Source: Muribaculaceae bacterium (lineage in GTDB: Bacteria; Bacteroidota; Bacteroidia; Bacteroidales; Muribaculaceae). Taken from it: a stretch of 64,000 nucleotides of DNA. The stretch covers positions 62,001 through 126,000 of the forward strand of contig VSPD01000001.1 of NCBI GenBank assembly GCA_009775125.1, written 5' to 3'. Both the position numbers and the translations under genes were made by a program. Below, in pieces: positions 55,765 to 64,000 of this stretch. The notes beneath the pieces were generated by a model that saw only the letters and a list, made by a program, of their open reading frames with translations, was not told the DNA's origin and did no database searches. The first letter of the stretch is position 1. Each line of letters starts with the position of its first letter.

Positions 55765-56799
55765 GTGCTCCGACTCTCACTCATCGCCATGTTGACCATT
55801 GTCGGGATATGCGTCTCGGCAACAGTCACGACATATGCTCAGTCCCCGGCCAACCCGTTCGCCGCATTGCGTGGCGCGGAAATAGCATGCGAAATCGCGC
55901 GCGCCCACTCGCCCCGGACGGTAATAGCCGACACCGAGATTCGGCCGACACTCTTTGCCATCGACATGCCGGACGGATCGGGAAAATGTCCGTTTACAGG
56001 CGAAGACATAAAAAGCGAGAATGAATTCTCGGTAGCGCGTATCGCGCCGGCAAAATGGTGGCAGCCCTCGGGGCATTTCTTTGCCAACGACCTGCACACG
56101 CTCCGCGCCGCAACCGCCGGCATAGCCTCTTTGATTGAAAATCTTCCTCCGGGCGACGTCAACGCCGACGGCTGCGATATAAACACTCTGTGTATCGGAA
56201 TCGCAAGCACGCCAATCGGAGAAACGAACGCCTATCGGCCCCCGAAGTCGTGCATGGGAGATATAGCCCGTGCGCTGATGTATGCCGCCACGGCATATCC
56301 TTACGATTTCCACGACTTTTCAGGCCTTGTAATCCTATCCGACAGCCAATATCCGGGGTTAAGCGACTATGGCGTCGAACTGCTTATGCGCTATCACCGC
56401 GCCGACCCTGTCGACGAGGCCGAAAGAACCCGTATGTTGGCAGTAAGTGAGATACAAGGCAATATCAACCCTTTTGTGGCCTATCCCGAACTTGCCGAGC
56501 ATCTCTGGGGCGACCTTAAAGACGAAGCCGTGCCCGACACTACCGACCCGACTCTCCCCCGCCCCGACCAGCCGAAACCCGATGAAACAGTTCCGCTGAA
56601 AGCCGTATATTCCATCTCACGCGACGGGCACATCGACCTTGCGTCGCCCTATGTCCGCGACAAATCTTCGGAATGGACTTTCGACGGCAAAGCAGCGGCT
56701 ACACGCATAGACCTCAACGGCGTAAAGCCGGGCAAATATGAAATAACATTCTCGGGCAAAAGTGCAAAAGGGAAAATAATTGTTACGGTAGAACCATGA
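55765..56799 (+). CDS. Secreted endonuclease I family nuclease
   Basis: 344 aa. Signal peptide (LRLSLIAMLTIVGICVSATVTTYAQ) from a GTG start at 55765 (the nearby ATG is out of frame). The core has DLHTLRAATAGI, GDVNADGCDINTL, and the EndA signature YGVELLMRYHRADPVDEAERTRMLAVSEIQGNINPFVAYPELAEHLWGD (about 210-250), where the His-Asn residues bind metal. The C-terminal 80 residues form a short Ig-like or sorting-type extension (WTFDGKAAATRIDLNG, KPGKYEITFSGK). It probably degrades external DNA. It overlaps the next gene by 4 nt. Confidence 0.86.
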   Translation: MLRLSLIAMLTIVGICVSATVTTYAQSPANPFAALRGAEIACEIARAHSPRTVIADTEIRPTLFAIDMPDGSGKCPFTGEDIKSENEFSVARIAPAKWWQPSGHFFANDLHTLRAATAGIASLIENLPPGDVNADGCDINTLCIGIASTPIGETNAYRPPKSCMGDIARALMYAATAYPYDFHDFSGLVILSDSQYPGLSDYGVELLMRYHRADPVDEAERTRMLAVSEIQGNINPFVAYPELAEHLWGDLKDEAVPDTTDPTLPRPDQPKPDETVPLKAVYSISRDGHIDLASPYVRDKSSEWTFDGKAAATRIDLNGVKPGKYEITFSGKSAKGKIIVTVEP

Positions 56800-57188
56800 A
56801 AAAATCGATTCTTCCAATCTTACTTCTTGCCGCCGCCGGATGCTCCACCACCGACGAGCTGCCATCGCGTCCGTCTCCGCCGCCGACACCGACACCCGAT
56901 GCGTATGCCGACGTCAAAGCCGACGCTTCGCCGCGCATCACAGGCCCGGGCGTAGATATGCACTACAACGACGGCGGTGTTTTCATCGTTGAAAACGACG
57001 ACAGTTCGGTGGAATGGCACGACCTGAACACCTCCGTGTCATTCATCTACCAACCCGCCACAAGGCTGCTGTCGATAAACGGCAAGGCTATCGACTTAAC
57101 CGAAGCTGACACGATAAAATCCACTTCCACAACCCTTTGGGTCGTTTTCCACCCGTCGGAAATTATTTTTGTTACAGATACACAGTAG
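56796..57188 (+). CDS. Small lipoprotein
   Basis: 130 aa. Lipobox AAAGCST (C16), a Pro-rich linker (RPSPPPTPTP), then a small beta domain. Family unknown. Its start overlaps the end of the nuclease gene (ATGA), so the two are made together; binding, retention or inhibition of the nuclease are all possible but unsupported. Its TAG stop is the first triplet of a family A REP unit. Confidence 0.72.
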   Translation: MKKSILPILLLAAAGCSTTDELPSRPSPPPTPTPDAYADVKADASPRITGPGVDMHYNDGGVFIVENDDSSVEWHDLNTSVSFIYQPATRLLSINGKAIDLTEADTIKSTSTTLWVVFHPSEIIFVTDTQ

Positions 57189-57243
57189 GAACACAAGCCT
57201 CCGGCTTGTGGCAAAATTTCACAAGCCGGAGGCTGTGTTCCTG
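57186..57243. repeat. REP-like inverted pair, family A
   Basis: Units 57186-57210 and 57220-57243 in inverted orientation; the second has lost one T. The GTAG foot of the first unit is complete and provides the stop codon of the lipoprotein gene. Between that gene and the glycosyltransferase. Confidence 0.8.
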
Positions 57244-57261
57244 CAAAATAGTTTTATTACA

Positions 57262-58302
57262 ATGAATATATTAGTTACAAGCCAGGCAATAGACAAGGTG
57301 ATTAGGCAGACATTTGCCGACCTTTCGATGCGTCCCGGATTTGAAATATGGATAGCCGGAGAAGGCGAAAGCACAAAAGACCACGGCGGCCGTGTACACG
57401 GCATCGAGATGCCGCCCATTAAATCCAAACTGTCGTTTGGCGCCATACGTGCGCTGCGCCGCATAATGAAACGCCTCGACATCGACGCCGTGTTCTGCCA
57501 CAGCACTTCGGGCCTGTCGTGCTCGCTTATCGCGTCGGCAGGATTAAAAACCAAGGTTGTCGGCTATCGCGGCACACAGGCCAAGGTGCGTCGGTTCGAC
57601 CCTACCTATCGCCTTGCATTGCTCAATCCGGCGGTGAGCCATGTTGTGTGCGCCGGCGACGACATTGCCGAATATCTGAGCCGTTGGATTCCACGAGAGA
57701 AACTGTCGGCCAAACGCAAGCCTTACGACGTGAATTGGGTGGCCGATGCCGTGGCCAATCCCGAGCCGTGGGGCGAACGAGCCAAGGGCGAGTTCCGCAT
57801 TGTATATATAGGCATGACGGCAGGCCGTCCGTTCAAGGGCTTGATGACACTGATTGATGCCGCCAACCGTATGAAAGACAACGGTGTGCGGCTGACGGTG
57901 GTTGGCGAGGCAGACCCTGCCGAGATAGCGGCAGCCGGCGACAACGTAAGGTTTGCAGGCTTCCGCACCGATGCCGTGCGCTTCATACCCGAAGCCGACG
58001 TGCTCGTGCTGCCTTCCCACCGCGACGCATCGCCACGGGTGGTGCGCGAGGCCCAGGCCTGTGGCGTGCCGTGCATAGTGAGCGACATCCCCGGCACGCG
58101 CGAACTCATCATCCCCGGGAAAACCGGGCTGCTTTTCCCTCCCGGCGATACCGACGCCCTTGTCCGTGCCATCGCCGAGCTGAAAGACGCCCCCGGCAGG
58201 CTTGAAGATATGGGAAAAGCCGCGCGCGAGCACATCCGCGAGCATTTCTCGCCAAAAGAATACACCGATTATTTCGAACAATTATTCAAATCGCTGAAAT
58301 AA
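57262..58302 (+). CDS. Glycosyltransferase family 4 (GT-B) protein
   Basis: 346 aa. N-terminal Rossmann-like half, then the nucleotide-sugar half with FRIVYIGMTAGRPFKGLMTLIDAANRM, VRLTVVGEA, VRFAGFRTDA, and ADVLVLPSHRDASPRVVREAQACGVPCIVSDIPGTRELI with the E-x7-E type signature. No signal peptide; cytoplasmic. Acceptor unknown; it stands outside any obvious capsule or LPS cluster. Start ATG 57262 (MNILVTSQA); an upstream frame opening at 57169 reads through the REP copy. Confidence 0.88.
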   Translation: MNILVTSQAIDKVIRQTFADLSMRPGFEIWIAGEGESTKDHGGRVHGIEMPPIKSKLSFGAIRALRRIMKRLDIDAVFCHSTSGLSCSLIASAGLKTKVVGYRGTQAKVRRFDPTYRLALLNPAVSHVVCAGDDIAEYLSRWIPREKLSAKRKPYDVNWVADAVANPEPWGERAKGEFRIVYIGMTAGRPFKGLMTLIDAANRMKDNGVRLTVVGEADPAEIAAAGDNVRFAGFRTDAVRFIPEADVLVLPSHRDASPRVVREAQACGVPCIVSDIPGTRELIIPGKTGLLFPPGDTDALVRAIAELKDAPGRLEDMGKAAREHIREHFSPKEYTDYFEQLFKSLK

Positions 58303-58663
58303 CGGCACAAGCCGAAATGTCGATGCATGGAATCGCGTAGCGATTTTGAAAATAATCTGTGAAATTCGTGCAATTTGTGAAATTTGTGTACCCCGGAGCG
58401 CGGTCGCGCTCTTTTTAACCACGAATTACACAAATTTCGAGGATTTCACAAATTACTTTGAATCAATCATGTAGGAACACAATCCTTCGGATTGTGATTA
58501 TGTTTTTCACAATCCGGAGGATTGTGTTCCTACCGGGTGGATTCACTCACTGACAGTTAAATAATAATGCACCGGAATTACGGCTTGTGCCGAAATAACC
58601 AAGACGGCGCGCCCGGAGGCACGCCGTATATTCTTTCACAAGCCGGAGGTTTGTGTTCCTGAA
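58303..58663. repeat. Repeat-rich gap with two family A REP copies and other palindromes
   Basis: Gene-free. 58340-58460 holds an imperfect AATTTGTGAAAT / ATTTCACAAATT inverted repeat around a GAGCGCGGTCGCGCTC hairpin. 58471-58497 with 58507-58533 is a family A inverted pair of the AATCC variant (one mismatch, GTAG foot). 58637-58660 is a single unit 4 nt from the DUF1015 stop. It separates two convergent genes. Confidence 0.7.
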
Positions 58664-59905
58664 TTAATCGAGTTTGTGGATTACGAGGCCGGAGCGGAGT
58701 TTGGGCTCGAACCAGGTTGTCTTCGGGGGCATGATGTTGCCGGTGTCGGCAATATCCATGAGCTGCTTCATCGATACAGGATATAGGGCGAGAGCCGCAA
58801 CCATTTCGCCGGAATCGACGCGGCGTTTGAGTTCGCCGAGACCGCGGATGCCGCCTACAAAGTCGATGCGCTTCGACGAACGCAGGTCGGTTATGTCGAG
58901 AATGTCGCGGAGAATAAGGTCGGACGAAATCGTCACGTCGAGCACGCCGATGGGGTCGGCATCGTCGTAAGTGCCTTCACGAGCGGTGAGAGAATACCAG
59001 CGGCCGTCGAGGTAAAGCGAGAAATTGTGCAGGCGGTCGGGGCGGTATATTTCTTCGCCTTTGTCCTCAACGATGAAATCCTTGTCGAGACGGGCGAGGA
59101 ATTCGGCGGGAGCCAGACCGTTGAGATCCTTTACCACACGGTTGTAATCGATGATTTTAAGGTGCGACGCGGGGAAAGCGACAGCAAGGAAATAGTTGTA
59201 TTCCTCGTCGCCGCGATGTTCGGGATTGTTTGTCGCCTTTTCGTTTCCGACAAGAGCGGCGGCGGCTGTGCGGTGATGGCCGTCGGCAATGTAAAGTGCC
59301 GGCATGGCCTCGAAGGCAGCCGTGATGCGGTCGTTGAGCGAGGGGTCGACCAACCAGAAAGTGTGGCCGAAACCGTCGGGGGCTACAAAATCATATTCAG
59401 GCTCGGTGGCTGTGACGGCGCGTATCACTTGCTCGAGGTCGTCATTGTCGGGAAATGCGAAGAACACCGGCTCGATATTGGCATTGTTGCAACGGACGTG
59501 CTTCATGCGGTCCTCTTCCTTGTCGCGGCGTGTAAGCTCGTGTTTTTTGATAGCGCCTGACATGTAGTCGTCGACATACGCGGCAAGGACAATGCCGTAT
59601 TGCGTACGGCCATCCATGGTTTGCGCGTAGATATAGTAGTGGTCGGCATCGTCCTGTACGAGCCATCCGTTGGTCTGGAAGGCTTGGAAATTTTCCACAG
59701 CCTTGTCATATACTTTGGGGTCGTGCTCGTCGGTGCCGGGCTCGAAATCGATTTCAGGCTTTATAATGTGGTACAGCGATTTTTCATTTCCCTCGGCCTC
59801 GCGGCGTGCTTCTTCGCTATTGAGGACATCGTAGGGGCGGGATGCCACTTCGGTGACAAGGTCGCGCGGGGGACGAACCCCTTTGAACGGTTTTACTGTT
59901 GCCAT
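58664..59905 (-). CDS. DUF1015 family protein
   Basis: 413 aa, matching the DUF1015 family over its length (KPFKGVRPPRDLVTEVASRPYDVLNSEEARREA, LYHIIKPEIDF, LYIADGHHRTAAAALV, FLAVAFPASHLKIIDYNRV). The family is a predicted HTH/ParB-like-fold protein of unknown role. It is widespread in Bacteroidales. It lies 89 nt after purA across a terminator-like hairpin. Confidence 0.92.
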   Translation of the reverse strand: MATVKPFKGVRPPRDLVTEVASRPYDVLNSEEARREAEGNEKSLYHIIKPEIDFEPGTDEHDPKVYDKAVENFQAFQTNGWLVQDDADHYYIYAQTMDGRTQYGIVLAAYVDDYMSGAIKKHELTRRDKEEDRMKHVRCNNANIEPVFFAFPDNDDLEQVIRAVTATEPEYDFVAPDGFGHTFWLVDPSLNDRITAAFEAMPALYIADGHHRTAAAALVGNEKATNNPEHRGDEEYNYFLAVAFPASHLKIIDYNRVVKDLNGLAPAEFLARLDKDFIVEDKGEEIYRPDRLHNFSLYLDGRWYSLTAREGTYDDADPIGVLDVTISSDLILRDILDITDLRSSKRIDFVGGIRGLGELKRRVDSGEMVAALALYPVSMKQLMDIADTGNIMPPKTTWFEPKLRSGLVIHKLD

Positions 59906-59945
59906 TTTTCAGAATTTTGGGTTTTGGTATTTAGATAAGGATATG

Positions 59946-59980
59946 AAGGGCTTGAAGCGATGTGTGCGCTTCAAGCCCTT
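59946..59980 (-). terminator. Terminator-like hairpin between purA and the DUF1015 gene
   Basis: 14-bp perfect stem (59946-59959 with 59967-59980), loop of 7. The T-tract is weak on the minus strand, stronger on the plus strand. Confidence 0.65.
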
Positions 59981-59994
59981 TATTTTAAAGTGTA

Positions 59995-61260
59995 TTAGTC
60001 GCGGATGATTGTCTCGGTGCGGTCGGGGCCGACAGAGATGATGGTTATGGGTGTGGCGAGTTCTTCTTCAAGGAAGCGGACGTAAGCCTTGAAGGCATCG
60101 GGCAGCTCGTCGTAGGCGCGCATGTTGCCGAGGGGAGTCTTCCACCCGGGAATGGTGGTGTAGACGGGCTCGATTCCGGCGTCGATAGAGAACGGGAAAT
60201 CGCGTGTTTCCTCGCCGTTGACACGGTAGGCAGTGCAAGCCTTAATCTCGCTGAAACCGTCGAGCACGTCAGATTTCATCATTATGAGGCGAGTAACGCC
60301 GTTGAGCATTATGGCATAGCGAAGGGCCACAAGGTCGATCCAGCCGCAGCGGCGTTCACGTCCTGTCACGGCTCCGTATTCATGACCGAGATCGCGGATA
60401 GTCTTTCCTGTCTCGTCGAAAAGCTCTGTGGGGAACGGGCCTGCGCCAACACGGGTGCAATAGGCCTTGAAGATGCCGTAGACCTCGCCGATGTTGCGCG
60501 GAGCCACGCCAAGGCCCGAGCATGCTCCGGCCGTGATGGTGTTGGAGGATGTCACAAACGGGTAAGAACCGTAGTCCACATCGAGCATAGTGCCTTGTGC
60601 GCCTTCGCAAAGCATTTTTTTGCCTTGGGCGAGCAGACGGTTCACCTCGTGTTCGGAATCGATAATGTCGAACTGACGCACATATTCGAGGGCTTTGAGC
60701 CATTTTGCCTCTGCCTCCGCAATGTCGGGAGCGGCGCCGGTGAGTTCGGCAAGGCGACGGATATGACGGTCGCGAGCGGCCTCGTATTTGGAAAGGTCGC
60801 CGCCTACAACGTCGCCGAGACGCACGCCTTGACGCGACACTTTGTCGGTGTATGTCGGGCCAATGCCTTTACCTGTGGTGCCGATTTTCGAATCGCCCTT
60901 GGCTTTTTCGAGGGCGGCGTCGAGCAAACGGTGCGTGGGGAGGATAAGGTGAACTTTCTTCGATATTTTCAATATCTTCTTGATGTCGACGCCCGAAGCC
61001 TCGAGCGCGCGGGCTTCTTCTTCGAAAAGCACCGGGTCGAACACCACGCCACCGCCTATTATATTAATGGTATTGTCTTGGAAAATGCCGGAAGGAATGG
61101 AACGCAACACATATTTTTTGCCGTCGAATTCGAGGGTATGGCCGGCATTAGGCCCTCCTTGGAAACGGGCCACGACATCGTAGGCCGGAGTGAGCACGTC
61201 CACTACCTTGCCTTTGCCTTCGTCGCCCCACTGGAGACCCAAGAGCACATCTGCTTTCAT
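59995..61260 (-). CDS. purA: Adenylosuccinate synthetase
   Basis: 421 aa. GTP-dependent joining of IMP and aspartate, first step to AMP. P-loop GLQWGDEGKGK (8-18), NAGHTL with the catalytic His, TTGKGIGPTYTDK, EGAQGTMLDVDYGSYPFVTSSN, and GRERRCGWIDL are all present. Its own promoter lies 67 nt upstream. Confidence 0.97.
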   Translation of the reverse strand: MKADVLLGLQWGDEGKGKVVDVLTPAYDVVARFQGGPNAGHTLEFDGKKYVLRSIPSGIFQDNTINIIGGGVVFDPVLFEEEARALEASGVDIKKILKISKKVHLILPTHRLLDAALEKAKGDSKIGTTGKGIGPTYTDKVSRQGVRLGDVVGGDLSKYEAARDRHIRRLAELTGAAPDIAEAEAKWLKALEYVRQFDIIDSEHEVNRLLAQGKKMLCEGAQGTMLDVDYGSYPFVTSSNTITAGACSGLGVAPRNIGEVYGIFKAYCTRVGAGPFPTELFDETGKTIRDLGHEYGAVTGRERRCGWIDLVALRYAIMLNGVTRLIMMKSDVLDGFSEIKACTAYRVNGEETRDFPFSIDAGIEPVYTTIPGWKTPLGNMRAYDELPDAFKAYVRFLEEELATPITIISVGPDRTETIIRD

Positions 61261-61326
61261 CTGATAGATTTACGTAAATAAAGTAGGTTTTGAAACTTAC
61301 GCATAACCGAATTTCGGTTTGCGTGG

Positions 61327-61334
61327 CAAATTTA
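61327..61334 (-). promoter_or_regulatory. Bacteroidetes -7 promoter element (TAAATTTG) of purA
   Basis: TAnnTTTG on the minus strand; a leader of about 60 nt follows. Confidence 0.7.
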
Positions 61335-61365
61335 CGAATATTTCCGCGATTATCCAAACTCACCG

Positions 61366-62160
61366 TCAAATAATTCTTGCGTTTATCCTCTCACGCTCTT
61401 TATCGGCCAGCCATCCCCATTTGTTGAAATAACGAATCATATTGGACATATGAATCCGGAGCATTTTCATGCTTTTATAGGATGCTCCGCGATGGTCGTG
61501 CACCACTCTCACCTCCGGCAGGCACACCACTTTCCATTTTCCGTGAATCCTGCGGGATATGTCTATATCTTCGGGATACATAAAGAATCTTTCATCAAAA
61601 AGACCGGCCTGACGCAACGCCTCAATTCTGAAAAACATAAAGCTGCCTTGCACATACCCGGCCTCGAAAGGGCGTGTCTTGTCCGCGCTTTTCATCAAAT
61701 ACCTGTCGCGCGACTTTTTAAACCATCCCGACGGGCAAAATCGCCTTATAATGAGGTCGGCAGGGGCCGGAACGAGCCTGGCCGTGTGCTGCATGGAGCC
61801 ATCAGGATTTAGGACAAGAGGATGAAGCAACCCTATGTCGGCATGGCCGTCCATATAGCTTTCCATTTCTTCAATCGCGGAATTATCAAACCGTATGTCG
61901 GTATTCAGCACAAGATGATATCGCAATTCCTCTTCATCAAGCACACGGCGCAACGCAATATTATGTCCCGCGCCGTAGCCTCTGTTTGACGACGGGATAT
62001 ACTCCGTTTTGGGGAAAGAGGCACAGATATCGCGTATCCGCCGCTCCGAAGCATTGTCTATCACATATATTTTTTTCACATTCACGCAATCAAGAATCTG
62101 CAAAATATCTGTCAACTCCGCAGCCGGCGTCTTATATGTCACGATTGAAACGGTTATCAT
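61366..62160 (-). CDS. Glycosyltransferase family 2 protein (rhamnosyltransferase-like)
   Basis: 264 aa. GT-A fold: VSIVTYKTPAAELTDIL, VIDNAS, SSNRGYGAGHNIALR, LVLNTDIRFD with the metal-binding DxD-type residues, GYVQGSFMFFRIEALRQAGLFDERFFMYPEDIDISRR with the catalytic Glu/Asp. Such enzymes add sugars to lipid-linked polysaccharides. No polysaccharide cluster is next to it. Start ATG 62160; the TTG at 62166 is less likely. No membrane helix. Confidence 0.9.
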   Translation of the reverse strand: MITVSIVTYKTPAAELTDILQILDCVNVKKIYVIDNASERRIRDICASFPKTEYIPSSNRGYGAGHNIALRRVLDEEELRYHLVLNTDIRFDNSAIEEMESYMDGHADIGLLHPLVLNPDGSMQHTARLVPAPADLIIRRFCPSGWFKKSRDRYLMKSADKTRPFEAGYVQGSFMFFRIEALRQAGLFDERFFMYPEDIDISRRIHGKWKVVCLPEVRVVHDHRGASYKSMKMLRIHMSNMIRYFNKWGWLADKERERINARII

Positions 62161-62187
62161 TGTCAATCAATTCTTGGTTTTTATCGA

Positions 62188-62195
62188 CAAATTTA
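62188..62195 (-). promoter_or_regulatory. Bacteroidetes -7 promoter element (TAAATTTG) of the GT2 gene
   Basis: TAnnTTTG on the minus strand, 27 nt before ATG 62160. Confidence 0.7.
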
Positions 62196-62248
62196 CATAT
62201 AATATCCTCCTAAAACCAAATAAATTATGAAAATACGATATTTTTTTA

Positions 62249-62256
62249 TACTTTTG
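62249..62256 (+). promoter_or_regulatory. Bacteroidetes -7 promoter element (TACTTTTG)
   Basis: TAnnTTTG 23 nt before the ATG at 62280, divergent from the GT2 promoter. Confidence 0.7.
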
Positions 62257-62279
62257 CGCGCTTAATTATAAATTTAAAA

Positions 62280-64000
62280 ATGAATAGGACAATTTCTCTC
62301 TTATTGGCCGGCACCGCACTGGCTGCCGCCGCGGCTTCGGCGCCGCTACATCAGGAGGGCAAACTCATTGCCCATAATGTCAAGACACAACCCACTCCCC
62401 TCAAAGCTCAATCCGCGCCTTCGCGCATAATCGACATAAGCGGCAACGCCGACTGGGCCTGGAAGAACGTACTCTCCGCTTCAATGTCCACTCTCACCGA
62501 AGGTTCAGCCGACACACCCGTGGCAATCGAAACCGAAGATATTTACGGCTCGGTAAGCGGAACCATTTTCGGATGCCCGTCGTCCTACGTTTTCGTTGTA
62601 CAAGGCGCATACCAGGCCGGCGGCCAGCTCATGCTCTCGCCTGTTTACGACGAAGACTGGGACGAATATTCCGCCGCCATTTTCTCAACACCTTCGTTCT
62701 ACGGCAACCTTGGCTACAAGATTGAATTCAAAGTAAAAAAAGCATTCCCGACCGAAACCGGCACAGCGTCGCTCGTGCTTGTAAACGAGGAATACAACGA
62801 CGGCATCGACGGCGACGAAATCACGCTTACCGACCAATGGCAGCAGGTATCGCTCGAATCCACCGCGCAAACAAACGAATATATCGACGCCGATACATAT
62901 TACTATTATCAAATAGCCTCGGAAGAAGCATCAATCCTCATCAAGGACCTCGAAATATCCGTATACACCACACCGATTTCGGCTCCCAAGACGCTGGCCT
63001 ACACCGACTTCACCGACAACTCGTTTGTCGCCAACTGGACAGCAGTGGAAGGCGCCACCGGATATTATCTCACCGTGGCTGAATACGACGAAGAAGCCGA
63101 AGATCTCGTTGAGCCATATATATGCGACGATGTGCTCACCGCTTCTACATCTTATACTGTAAAAGGAATCACCCCCGGCAACAAATATGTATATGTGGTG
63201 CAAGCTACCGACGGACGCAACGTGTCGCCCGTGTCAAACAATCAATGGGTCGAGGCCCTCGCCGTGCCATCCAACGTGAAAGCAACCGCCGACGCCGACA
63301 ACCTTGGATTCACCATACAATGGGATGCCGTAACCGCCGCCAATGAATACCGCGTGTCGGTAATGGCCGCGCACAAGGCCACCGGCACCGAGACCGTAAA
63401 CATTGTCAACGCCGACTTCTCCTCTGTCGAGAGCACCGCCACAATGGACGACCCAGAGGTAATCGACGCCGAATCTATCCAAATCGACCAATTGCCCGAC
63501 TGGAACATCTTCTTCCCGATCAAGGCCGAAGGCATGATCGGCATCCGCTACGATGTGCTCGCCGACTTTTTCTACGGCAAATCAATGAAATTTGAGTCGG
63601 AAGACTACGACCTCGCATCGGCCGAAGGGCGCAAAGTGACCATGACACTCGACGCCGCCTCAAACTACGCAAGCACATTCCGCGCATATCTTGTATCATA
63701 CAATGAGTCAACTCAAAGTTACGGACCTGTATCGGAATATGAGTCAGAATCACTCTCGACCGATTTCAAGCATTTTGAGATTCCCTTCACAGGAGCCTCA
63801 TCCCGCTGCTACTTCGTGATTTTTGTCAATCCCGCAGCCGACAACGAAGATATGGAAGCCGACCTTTGGCTCCGCACCCTCAAAGTGACCTGCACCCTGG
63901 CCGACGGCAGCGAAATCGCGCTTCCCTTCGCTTCGCACTCCACATCTGAATGTTCGGCTCATTTCAGCGCAGACCTCAACGGTGGCGACACCTACTCTGC
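62280..64000 (+). CDS. Large secreted protein with FN3 domains, N-terminal part
   Basis: Open from ATG 62280 to the window edge (573 codons, no stop), so the C-terminus is missing. Signal peptide (MNRTISLLLAGTALAAAAASA). About 50-230 is a beta-sandwich that may bind carbohydrate (VSLESTAQTNEYIDADTYYYYQIASEEASILIKDLEISVY). FN3 domains follow at about 235-320 (APKTLAYTDFTDNSFVANWTAVEGATGYYLTV) and 325-400 (VPSNVKATADADNLGFTIQWDAV), then another beta-sandwich stretch. Family unknown; by analogy with others in the window a T9SS tail may lie beyond the edge. Confidence 0.82.
   Translation, partial: MNRTISLLLAGTALAAAAASAPLHQEGKLIAHNVKTQPTPLKAQSAPSRIIDISGNADWAWKNVLSASMSTLTEGSADTPVAIETEDIYGSVSGTIFGCPSSYVFVVQGAYQAGGQLMLSPVYDEDWDEYSAAIFSTPSFYGNLGYKIEFKVKKAFPTETGTASLVLVNEEYNDGIDGDEITLTDQWQQVSLESTAQTNEYIDADTYYYYQIASEEASILIKDLEISVYTTPISAPKTLAYTDFTDNSFVANWTAVEGATGYYLTVAEYDEEAEDLVEPYICDDVLTASTSYTVKGITPGNKYVYVVQATDGRNVSPVSNNQWVEALAVPSNVKATADADNLGFTIQWDAVTAANEYRVSVMAAHKATGTETVNIVNADFSSVESTATMDDPEVIDAESIQIDQLPDWNIFFPIKAEGMIGIRYDVLADFFYGKSMKFESEDYDLASAEGRKVTMTLDAASNYASTFRAYLVSYNESTQSYGPVSEYESESLSTDFKHFEIPFTGASSRCYFVIFVNPAADNEDMEADLWLRTLKVTCTLADGSEIALPFASHSTSECSAHFSADLNGGDTYS

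Overview
The window looks like a chromosomal segment of a Bacteroidales bacterium, most likely a Muribaculaceae (S24-7) member. This is inferred from several signs. The coding sequence is unusually GC-rich for the order. Bacteroidetes-type promoters (TAnnTTTG) precede many genes, with little Shine-Dalgarno signal. Eight secreted proteins end in type IX secretion (T9SS)-like C-terminal tails. C10 (streptopain-type) peptidases and a PCMD lipoprotein are present. The housekeeping genes (carAB, pyrBI, guaB, purA, fabF/acpP, glyA, lysC) are of Bacteroidales type. There is no rRNA, tRNA, CRISPR array, transposase or phage module in the window.

Layout. 1-2000: end of a glycine-cleavage operon (gcvPB-lpdA). 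2.1-10.2 kb: three large secreted proteins in a row, two of them interrupted by an in-frame TAG. 10.2-12 kb: a secreted CotH/CBM26 protein. 12-20.4 kb (minus strand): a K+/Na+:H+ antiporter with MgtC, then carA-carB and a coiled-coil membrane protein. 20.6-23.2 kb (minus): a lipoprotein C10 peptidase followed by two paralogous small lipoproteins. 23.2-23.9 kb: gene-free, hairpin-rich DNA. 23.9-28.3 kb: pyrB-pyrI-flavin reductase-glyA-ispD-Dabb. lysC lies opposite. 29.9-34.9 kb: a tightly packed five-gene envelope operon (two paralogous outer-membrane proteins, PCMD lipoprotein, OprP-like porin, alpha/beta hydrolase). 35-40.5 kb: acpP-fabF, an ECF-like sigma factor, an AGCS symporter and an enlarged Lgt. 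40.6-45.7 kb (minus): guaB, two SurA/PpiC-type proteins and an HD-domain protein. 45.8-46.7 kb: a small unknown gene behind a strongly structured leader. 46.8-55.4 kb (minus): a beta-1,3-glucan locus (multidomain binding protein, GH128, GH16 with three repeated C-terminal modules, and a secreted stand-alone copy of that module). 55.8-58.3 kb: secreted endonuclease I, small lipoprotein, GT4 glycosyltransferase. 58.7-62.2 kb (minus): DUF1015 protein, purA, GT2 glycosyltransferase. 62.3 kb to the end: N-terminal part of another large secreted FN3-type protein.

Themes. Much of the accessory content is built for the cell surface and exterior: T9SS-type exoproteins for protein and beta-glucan breakdown, surface lipoproteins and outer-membrane barrels. 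The intergenic DNA carries at least two families of REP-like palindromes with a GTAG/GCAG foot. One family always sits at gene 3' ends and shows compensatory base changes. The most notable observations are the pair of in-frame amber codons in adjacent exoprotein genes, the peptidase plus twin-lipoprotein operon, the glucan locus without SusC/SusD, the structured leader at 46.4-46.7 kb, and the REP families.
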